Assembly: GCF_013377855.1 (NCBI RefSeq)
Contig: NZ_JABXYJ010000009.1
Coordinates: forward strand, 1-64,000
Direction: 5' to 3'
Source: Cognatundibacterium oligocarboniphilum
Lineage (GTDB): Bacteria > Pseudomonadota > Gammaproteobacteria > Burkholderiales > Burkholderiaceae_D
DNA: 64,000 bases
This document shows positions 18,327 through 25,054 of this stretch, piece after piece. Within the stretch, counting starts at the first letter, position 1. Each line of letters starts with the position of its first letter. The notes beneath the pieces were generated by a model. The model saw only the letters and a program-made list of their open reading frames with translations. It did no database searches and had not been told where the DNA came from. A program made the position numbers and the translations under genes.

Positions 18327-20342
18327 TTATGGATGACTGCTGGCGGCATCCTGGCCGCTCTTATCGTCCGGCGGCAGGAGCGGCAGGACAAAACGGAAAA
18401 TACTACCACCTGCCGGGTTGGGGCGGTGATTCAGGGTGCCGCCGTGGAACTCGATCGCGGTGCGGCAGATATTGAGTCCCATCCCCATACCGCTGGATTT
18501 GGTCGAAAAAAACGGTGAAAACAAACGCTCTGCGACAGTCGGCGCAATGCCGTGACCACGGTCCGCGACTTCCACAGCCAGCCCTTGTTCCGCGGCGTCC
18601 AGGCTCACCTGTATCCGCAGAAAGCGTTGCTCAGGCGGCGTCTGCTGCATGGCCTCAATCGCATTGCGGGTCAGATTCAGTAACACCTGTTCGATCAATA
18701 CCTGATCGGCCAGCACTTTCGGCAAACCGGGTAAGGGCATCCATTGCAGCTGGATATGAGTCGACAGCGCCTGCAGTTCAATCAACGGCAGGGTATTCTG
18801 GATCAGCTCATTGATATCCAGCGGTTCACGCGATGGCGCGCGCTTTTTCACGAATTCATATACGCTGCGGATGATCTGCCCGGCGCGCTGCGCCTGCGCA
18901 TTCACTTTGTCAAGCGCCGTCAGCAGTGATCCCTGATCTGTAGTGCCGGCATTGAGCAGATTGATTGCACCAGTGGTGTAGCTAGAAATCGCCGCCAGCG
19001 GCTGATTCAGTTCATGCGCCAGCATGGAGGCGATTTCCCCCATCGTGGCAAGACGTGCGCTGGCATGTAATTTTTCTTCCTGCTGCCGGGTCAGATCCTG
19101 CGCCCGTTTCAGTTCTGAGATGTCCAGGATCGAGCTCATCCAGCCCGTCTGGTGGCCAGTCTCATCAATCAGCGGCGACTCGTAAATCAATACCGGAATC
19201 CGTTCGCCGCTGGCATGCTGATAGATGGTTTCAAAGCCGTCCTGCGGCACCGATCCCGCCAGCAGCTGGGTGAAGCGCCGCTGGTATTCTTCAATCGCTT
19301 CCGGCGCCCAGTAAGGCATCGGCGGTAGGCGGCCGATAATTTGTTCCGCCGGATAGCCGACCATTTTGCAGAATGCCGGATTCACATACGTCATGCGGCC
19401 CTGCATGTCGCGCGCACGTAGTCCGGTGATCAGCGAATTTTCCATCGCCGTCCGGAACGTTACCTGCTGGCGTAATGCTCCTTCGGCCGCCAGCCGGCGG
19501 TTAATGTCGCGCCATAATGCGATCAAACTCCAGATCAGGCCGAGCGACAGCAGTACTACCAGCAGCACCAGCAGGTTCGACAAAAACGTCGGCTCCCGCT
19601 TGTTGCTGTTGGTGCGCAAAGTCAGGGTGATGCCGGGCAATTCCAGATTGCGGTTATGGGTATACACATTTTTGCCGATACCGCCCGAGGCGCGGGTTGC
19701 CACGACCCGATCATCGCTGTCGATCAGCGAAATCTGATTGTCCTGCGCAAACCACCACGGCACCAGTTCTTCCAGAATTCCGCTGGCCTGATAGGTGATG
19801 ACGATACTGCCGAAATGCTGATTACCCTTGATCAGCGGAATCTGGCAGCTGATGGGATATGCCGCCCGCGAGCCGGGTTTGGGTGCCTGCGGTGCGAAGC
19901 AACGGGTCTTGTTATCGAGTTCTATCGAGCCGGATTCGGTGTAATGCGGAATCTGTGCATCCTTGCTGTGTATCGCCAGTTCGGAGGTGGAAGTAACGAC
20001 CAGATCCTGCTGATCAAACCAGACCAGTCGCGCGATTTCATGATTATTTTTCAGCAGGTTTCTGAAACGCTCCAGCACGGTTGATGGCGAAAGCTGCATA
20101 TTCATAATGTCAGCTCCGATCTGCCGCAGCATTTCATCATTGCGGTCAATCTGGAACTGAATCGCCTGCTCCACCCAGAGGGTATCGGCAATCAATTGCT
20201 CCTGTCGTTCATTGGCCTCCATGCGCTGCGCCTGCCATGGCAGCCAGATCAGAGTCAGAAGAAAAAGCGCGATCAGCAGGATAGGAATGATCCAGCGCCA
20301 TTTCTCATCCGGCCACAGTCGCGTTTTGTAAAAATTTTTCAT
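18327..20342 (-). CDS. Sensor histidine kinase, DctS-like
   Basis: A 671-residue membrane sensor kinase. Two membrane segments (about 18-36 and 255-276) flank a periplasmic sensor of some 215 residues. A PAS domain (about 297-414) leads to the H-box HELNQPLAAISSY with His near 443, and a HATPase domain with NAIEAMQQ, DRGHGI and GMGMGLNICR. This is the FixL/DctS class. The frame extends to GTG 20405, but the ATG at 20342 directly precedes the first membrane helix and is preferred; neither has a good ribosome site. It is cotranscribed with the downstream response regulator and divergent from a DctP-type receptor. The ligand is probably a C4-dicarboxylate or similar acid, by analogy. Confidence 0.9.
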   Translation of the reverse strand: MKNFYKTRLWPDEKWRWIIPILLIALFLLTLIWLPWQAQRMEANERQEQLIADTLWVEQAIQFQIDRNDEMLRQIGADIMNMQLSPSTVLERFRNLLKNNHEIARLVWFDQQDLVVTSTSELAIHSKDAQIPHYTESGSIELDNKTRCFAPQAPKPGSRAAYPISCQIPLIKGNQHFGSIVITYQASGILEELVPWWFAQDNQISLIDSDDRVVATRASGGIGKNVYTHNRNLELPGITLTLRTNSNKREPTFLSNLLVLLVVLLSLGLIWSLIALWRDINRRLAAEGALRQQVTFRTAMENSLITGLRARDMQGRMTYVNPAFCKMVGYPAEQIIGRLPPMPYWAPEAIEEYQRRFTQLLAGSVPQDGFETIYQHASGERIPVLIYESPLIDETGHQTGWMSSILDISELKRAQDLTRQQEEKLHASARLATMGEIASMLAHELNQPLAAISSYTTGAINLLNAGTTDQGSLLTALDKVNAQAQRAGQIIRSVYEFVKKRAPSREPLDINELIQNTLPLIELQALSTHIQLQWMPLPGLPKVLADQVLIEQVLLNLTRNAIEAMQQTPPEQRFLRIQVSLDAAEQGLAVEVADRGHGIAPTVAERLFSPFFSTKSSGMGMGLNICRTAIEFHGGTLNHRPNPAGGSIFRFVLPLLPPDDKSGQDAASSHP

Positions 20343-20477
20343 GGCATAAGTGTAAACCAGCTGTTCCCCGATGGTGATGCTGTGTGATGGCCTGTGGAAA
20401 TCCACAGTTGCGCTGCATTAGCGTCATCTGAATAATCAATGATCAAAAAAATAATCGTCATTCATACGGGGACGTGC

Positions 20478-21482
20478 ATGAAAATCAGATCTTTGCCGGG
20501 CCTTTTTCTGGCCGGTCTGCTGATCAGCAACATGGTATTTGCCCAGTCGCCGATCGTGATCAAATTCAGCCATGTGGTTGCCAGTGATACGCCGAAAGGC
20601 AAAGCGGCGGAGCGGTTTAAAGAACTCGCTGAAAAAGCGACCAAAGGCCGCGTGAAGGTAGAGCTTTATCCCAATAGCTCCCTGTATAAGGACAAGGAAG
20701 AACTCGAAGCCCTGCAACTGGGGGCAGTGCAGATGCTGGCGCCTTCGCTGGCGAAATTCGGACCGCTCGGGGTCAAGGAATTTGAAGTGTTTGATCTGCC
20801 TTATATTTTTCCGTCCAAAGAAGTGCTGTACAGCGTGACGGAAGGACCGATTGGCAAAGACCTGCTGAAAAAACTGGAATCGAAGGGCATTACCGGTCTG
20901 GCTTTCTGGGACAACGGATTTAAAGTCATGTCGGCGAACAAGCCGATTCATCTGCCGTCTGACATGAAAGGGCTGAAACTCCGGATTCAGTCTTCCAAGG
21001 TGCTCGATACGCAAATGCGTGCGCTCAATGCCAGTCCGCAGGTACTGGCTTTTTCCGAGGTGTATCAGGCGCTGCGGACGGGGGTGGTGGATGGCACAGA
21101 AAATCCGCCTTCCAACCTGTACACGCAAAAAATGCACGAAGTACAGAAGTACGTGACGCTGACCAATCATGGCTATCTTGGGTACGCCGTGATCGTGAAC
21201 AGGAAATTCTGGGATGGCTTGCCTGCCGATATCCGTACCGAACTTGATGGCGCCATGAAAATGGCGACCAAATACGCCAACGCGATTGCGCAGCAGGAAA
21301 ATGACAATGCGCTGGAAGCAGTGCGACGCTCCGGAAAAACGACGATTTATACGCTGAATGATCAGGAAAAAGCCGAATGGCGTAAAGCCCTGTTGCCGGT
21401 GCAAACGGCCATGGAATTGCGTATCGGTAAAGAGCTGATTGCCAATGTCAACAAAGAAGCAGCCAGACTGGGTGTGAAATAA
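20478..21482 (+). CDS. TRAP transporter solute receptor, DctP family
   Basis: A 334-residue periplasmic binding protein with a signal peptide ending near VFA|QSP. The sequence IVIKFSHVV...TPKGKAAERFKELAEKATKGRVKVELYPNS is typical of DctP, followed by GLKLRIQSSKVLDTQMRALNASP with the conserved arginine that binds the carboxylate, and TENPPSNLYTQKMHEVQKYVTLTNH. ATG 20478 is preferred because it gives a clean signal peptide and has GGGGA upstream; ATG 20439 is also in frame. No dctQ or dctM follows; the next gene is ogt behind a terminator. It may serve a distant TRAP permease or act as a co-receptor for the divergent DctS-like kinase. Confidence 0.88.
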   Translation: MKIRSLPGLFLAGLLISNMVFAQSPIVIKFSHVVASDTPKGKAAERFKELAEKATKGRVKVELYPNSSLYKDKEELEALQLGAVQMLAPSLAKFGPLGVKEFEVFDLPYIFPSKEVLYSVTEGPIGKDLLKKLESKGITGLAFWDNGFKVMSANKPIHLPSDMKGLKLRIQSSKVLDTQMRALNASPQVLAFSEVYQALRTGVVDGTENPPSNLYTQKMHEVQKYVTLTNHGYLGYAVIVNRKFWDGLPADIRTELDGAMKMATKYANAIAQQENDNALEAVRRSGKTTIYTLNDQEKAEWRKALLPVQTAMELRIGKELIANVNKEAARLGVK

Positions 21483-21673
21483 AAAACCGGCTGCCGTAAT
21501 GCCATATTTGAATCTCTTCTGCTGATTTTGGTGTGCAGCCAATGACGGATGCCAGCTGGATTAATTTATAAATAATTACCAACGGGAAACTATAATTTGC
21601 TATCACATTTTCCATTTCTACAAATGCGTTTTACATATCTGCAACAGATAGAAAGTTTTGCGTTGCTTTTGTT

Positions 21674-21702
21674 TTGTCAGGTGCCGGTTCACATGCTATA
21701 TT
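21674..21702 (+). promoter_or_regulatory. Strong sigma-70 promoter
   Basis: TTGTCA (21674-21679), a 17-base spacer and TATATT (21697-21702), with an expected start of transcription near 21709. Both boxes match five of six consensus bases. No gene starts until 21952, and a terminator lies at 21862-21885, so the promoter drives a short transcript. Confidence 0.65.
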
Positions 21703-21708
21703 CTGCGC

Positions 21709-21886
21709 AGTTGATGGACAGGCGGGTCACAAGATTAAAAGGCGGTAGTGCAAAAAAACGGTATGAATGCCGTGTAATGAGGAGACGCGCGTTTTTATTA
21801 AAAGCTGAGTGCTGTGCAGACACAGAAACTAAACAGCCGAAAACGCGAAACATGCTTACAAGGCGCATCGATGATGCGCCTTTTTC
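21709..21886 (+). ncRNA. Candidate structured small RNA or attenuated leader of ogt
   Basis: The roughly 178-base interval between a strong promoter and an intrinsic terminator holds nested pairings: CGCGTTTT (21788-21795) with AAAACGCG (21840-21847), enclosing CTGTG/CACAG (21812-21816 and 21821-21825), then the terminator hairpin. A smaller ACGG/CCGT hairpin lies near 21758-21772. Open frames through the interval cross the promoter and terminator and have no codon signal. It does not match 6S, tmRNA, SRP RNA or a riboswitch that I know. Either it is a free small RNA or a leader that attenuates ogt, which begins 66 bases later. Confidence 0.45.
21862..21885 (+). terminator. Intrinsic terminator of the small RNA candidate
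   Basis: GGCGCATC and GATGCGCC form a perfect eight-base stem around GAT, followed by TTTTTC. It lies between the promoter at 21674 and the ogt start. Confidence 0.8.
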
Positions 21887-21951
21887 TTTGATGGCCGCCA
21901 GCTGCGTTTATACTGATAAATTCCATTGGTAAAAAGAAATAAGAGGATGTG

Positions 21952-22458
21952 ATGCGGCAGGATTTTCCTATTTTCTCAGCCATTCTCGAAGCGCCGTTCG
22001 GTGCCCTCGGTATCCGTGTCGAGCAGAATATGGTCAGTGAACTGGTGTATTTGCCGCCACGGTTTACCGAAAAAGCACCGGAAGACGCTTTATCTGAGCA
22101 GGTCATGCGACAGGTTGAATACTATCTGGACGATCCTGATTTCCGCTTCCAATTACCATTAAAGCCGGCAGGAACAGAATTTCAGCGCCGTGTCTGGCAG
22201 GGCATTTCATCCATTCCACGCGGTGAAGTGCTGACTTACGGGCAGATTGCCCGCCAGATCCGCTCCGCTCCAAGGGCGGTGGGGCAAGCCTGTGGCGCAA
22301 ACTGGTATCCCTTGGTGATTCCCTGTCATCGGGTGACTGCTGCAGGCGGACTCGGTGGCTTTGCGCATGACGATGATGAAAACGGATATCATCTCGGCAT
22401 CAAGCGCTGGCTGCTGGCTCATGAGGGCGTAACAGCATATCTGCCGCAATCCGCCTGA
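21952..22458 (+). CDS. ogt: Methylated-DNA-[protein]-cysteine S-methyltransferase
   Basis: A suicide repair protein that moves the methyl group of O6-methylguanine or O4-methylthymine to its own cysteine. The 168-residue protein shows the C-terminal domain with FQRRVWQGISSIPRGEVLTYGQIA, the recognition helix APRAVGQACGANWYPLVIPCHRV with the acceptor Cys in PCHRV, and GGLGGFA. The N-terminal domain lacks the Ada metal-cysteine site, so this is the Ogt/AGT form. ATG 21952 follows AGAGG. It is followed after nine bases by xerD; the ogt-xerD pair is common in Burkholderiales. Confidence 0.95.
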   Translation: MRQDFPIFSAILEAPFGALGIRVEQNMVSELVYLPPRFTEKAPEDALSEQVMRQVEYYLDDPDFRFQLPLKPAGTEFQRRVWQGISSIPRGEVLTYGQIARQIRSAPRAVGQACGANWYPLVIPCHRVTAAGGLGGFAHDDDENGYHLGIKRWLLAHEGVTAYLPQSA

Positions 22459-22461
22459 GAG

Positions 22462-23421
22462 GTGTCTTTGCCCGTTACTGATCGTGCCAGTTGTGTGAAA
22501 AAATCTCTTCCCGATACCGCCGCCGTGCTGCCGGACAGCATCACTGCCCAGATTGACGAATTTTGCGACAGCATCTGGCTGGAAGACGGTCTGGCAAAAA
22601 ATTCCATCGATGCTTACCGGCGTGATCTGCGTCTGTTTGCCGGCTGGTTGCATGCGCATACCGGCAAACACCTGTACGAGGCGCAACCGCAGGACCTCAG
22701 CGATTACACCGCCAGCTGCCGTGACGTGTCAAAGGCGACTTCCGCCAACCGGCGGCTGAGCGCACTGAAACGTTTTTATGCGCTGGCCCTGCGTCAGAAC
22801 CATATCCGGGTGAATCCTTGTACCCGCCTGCGGGCCGCCAAACAAGCGCTGCGTTTGCCGCACAGTCTGAGTGAGGAGCAGGTGGTGGCATTATTGCAGG
22901 CACCGGAAGATACGTCGCTAGGGATTCGTGACCGGACGATGCTGGAGTTGCTGTATGCCTGCGGCTTGCGGGTTTCAGAACTGGTGGGACTGCAATCGGT
23001 GGAATTGGGGCTGAACGACGGTGTACTGCGCGTCACCGGCAAAGGTAATAAGACCAGGCTGATTCCTTTTGGTGAACAGGCGCGCGTCTGGCTGGAACGC
23101 TATTTACGTGAGGCCAGACCGGCAATACTCGGCGGCCAGGTGTCGGATGCCCTGTTTGTGACGGCAAGGGGGGGGGGCATGACACGCCAGATGTTCTGGA
23201 TACTCATCAAAAAATATGCTGTACAGGCAGGGATTACCCAGGCTTTGTCGCCGCATACCTTGCGTCACGCTTTTGCTACCCATCTGCTGAATCATGGCGC
23301 TGATTTACGGGTAGTACAGCTTTTGCTGGGGCATTCGGATATATCCACCACCCAGATTTACACCTATGTCGCGAAGGAACGCCTGAAACAGCTGCATGCA
23401 GTGCATCATCCACGCGGATAA
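22462..23421 (+). CDS. xerD: Site-specific tyrosine recombinase XerD
   Basis: With XerC it resolves chromosome dimers at dif under FtsK control. An N-terminal SAM-like DNA-binding domain (about 30-115) is followed by the catalytic domain with the Arg in ACGLRVSEL, the Lys in TGKGNKTRLIP, HTLRHAFATHLL, the GHSDISTT helix and the Tyr in TQIYTYV. All catalytic residues are present. The GTG at 22462 overlaps the GAGAGG ribosome site, so TTG 22468 or GTG 22495 may be the real start. A run of ten G (23168-23177) encodes part of an R-G-G-G loop. The length of 319 is slightly above the usual 300 because of the leader. Confidence 0.93.
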   Translation: MSLPVTDRASCVKKSLPDTAAVLPDSITAQIDEFCDSIWLEDGLAKNSIDAYRRDLRLFAGWLHAHTGKHLYEAQPQDLSDYTASCRDVSKATSANRRLSALKRFYALALRQNHIRVNPCTRLRAAKQALRLPHSLSEEQVVALLQAPEDTSLGIRDRTMLELLYACGLRVSELVGLQSVELGLNDGVLRVTGKGNKTRLIPFGEQARVWLERYLREARPAILGGQVSDALFVTARGGGMTRQMFWILIKKYAVQAGITQALSPHTLRHAFATHLLNHGADLRVVQLLLGHSDISTTQIYTYVAKERLKQLHAVHHPRG

Positions 23422-23493
23422 TTTAGCGCTTCATCTGATGGTCGGATGAGATGATGATGTTCCATCAGAAAACAGATCGTCAAAAAACAAACG

Positions 23494-23510
23494 CCCCGCA
23501 TAACGGGGCA
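23494..23510 (-). terminator. Intrinsic terminator of the decayed receptor gene
   Basis: GCCCCG and CGGGGC form a stem around CATAA. On the minus strand a T-rich run follows; on the plus strand the run is weaker, so it may also end xerD. It lies 27 bases past the remnant stop codon. Confidence 0.7.
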
Positions 23511-23536
23511 TTTGTTTATACAGCAAGGGTGAACAA

Positions 23537-23916
23537 TTAACGGAAAGTATATTTCGCTGTGACGCGGAAATAACGACCGGTATTGTTATGCAGCGTTGAG
23601 TTGTAACCCTGAGCAATCGTGGCTGCTGTTGTTGTTGGATAGTATGGTGCTTTGGTATCCATGATATTTGCAATGTTCAGACCCAGAGTCATATGGCACC
23701 GCTTTCCTTGATGTCTTTTGCTGTGATGGTCTGAATTGGGGAAGTACCTTCCTTGTCAGAGCGCTTGATGTTCGAGCCGGTGATTTCAATCTTCTGGACT
23801 TTGGCATCGTTGTGAGCTTCCTGCGCCTGAACCGCACTGCTCAGCAAGGCTGAACCGGCTAACACGCCGAGCGCAAAGCGTACCGATTGCACGCTTGTTT
23901 TTTCTTTAAAAATCAT
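23537..23916 (-). pseudogene. TonB-dependent receptor remnant, internal deletion plus frameshift
   Basis: The ATG at 23914-23916, with AGGAG upstream, opens a normal receptor start: a signal peptide ending AVQA, then KIEITGSNIKRSD and SPIQTITAKDIKESGA, the beginning of the plug domain. After about 75 codons the frame meets a stop. In another frame the DNA continues directly with LGLNIANIMDTKAPYY and ends NNTGRYFRVTAKYTFR-stop, the last beta-strands of the same kind of receptor. The intact paralogues at 25055 and 52112 have over 800 codons between these two points. The middle of the gene was therefore deleted and the join is out of frame. Start, ribosome site and terminator are kept, which suggests a recent event. 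Confidence 0.85.
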
Positions 23917-25054
23917 TATGAGTGACTCCTGAGAGTTAATAAAAACAACAAGGACACTTGTGCACCTGCATTGTTGGCGTTCTGAGTACTGATAAAGCAA
24001 AAAGAGCATCCCGTGCACTCATCGGGAAGTGCAGGCAGTCAAAGCATCAGTGGGAAATGTCGGGCTTAAAAAATGAAAATTTTTAAATCAAGTGTGAGTT
24101 AATTATGTAAACAAAACGGAATAAGTTGAAAGCTTTTGTTACATTAGGGTGACATGACGTTGTTTGTGAACGACATTTTTGTAAAATATTTTTCTTATTG
24201 AGATCTTGTTTAAAATCGAAAAAAAGAGTTCAAATGAAATAATATTTCCAAAAATTATTTAAAAAAATCTTTCCCATTATTCAATATGGCTTTTATATAT
24301 TTAAATTCAAAAAATAATGGCAAAAAGAAATGCAATAATCATTTGCAAATAAAATTATTTATTTGACACTCAAATGAAAGTATTTTTAATCAATTTTTGA
24401 AATTTATTGATTAATATGAAATTTATGCGTTGTATTGGTGTGAAATTGTCATGGCTTTTTGGGGTGTTAATCAAATTTAAATTAGGATTGGTGAAATGTT
24501 GAAAATTTAAATTGTCGATTTGATGAAACAGATCAGTGTTTCATAAAAAATGAAAAAAAATTTTCAATAAAATATGAATTAAAAAATTTCATTGATTAAT
24601 TTATGTACTTTTAGAAAGTATCGTATTGTTTCAACCATTTTTTTAAATGTGACGAAAAACGGGCGATTTGTATGAAAACAACAAGACTAATCATTAAGTA
24701 AAAACGATATAAATAAATACATTTTTAGTGATTTATTTGGTCATTTCTTTAATTTTTTAGTTAAAAATCATTTTTTTGTTTTAAATCAAAATAATCAATT
24801 ACTATCCAGCGTTTTCAGAAAAAATTGCCTTTTAAAGAATTTAAAAAAACATTAAATGACATTCTGTTACGAATCATAATTGGGATTCTTGCGCGCACCT
24901 TTGGTGTTGCTGAAATAGTTATGAGGCAGTTTGAGGTTACTGCGGTTCAGCGATGTCAGTATGAAGAGAAGTAGTGGTGTGTAAGGATATTCACCCTGAG
25001 TTTGTGGTGAAAGTAGCTTGTTACTTAATAAATAAAACAGAAGAAAGGTAATTC
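23917..25054. other. Long AT-rich spacer between two receptor genes
   Basis: About 1.1 kb without any open frame of note. From 24060 to 24870 roughly four bases in five are A or T, far above the rest of the window, with many A- and T-tracts. It separates the divergent receptor remnant and the intact receptor, so it must hold both promoters. Composition returns to normal near 24890, before the receptor start. No repeats of a mobile element, RNA gene or Fur box was recognised. The bent, AT-rich DNA would suit an H-NS/MvaT-type silencer. Confidence 0.6.

Noticed and set aside
21597-21932. 111-codon plus-strand open frame before ogt
   Set aside because: It runs through the -35/-10 boxes and the terminator and lacks a ribosome site.
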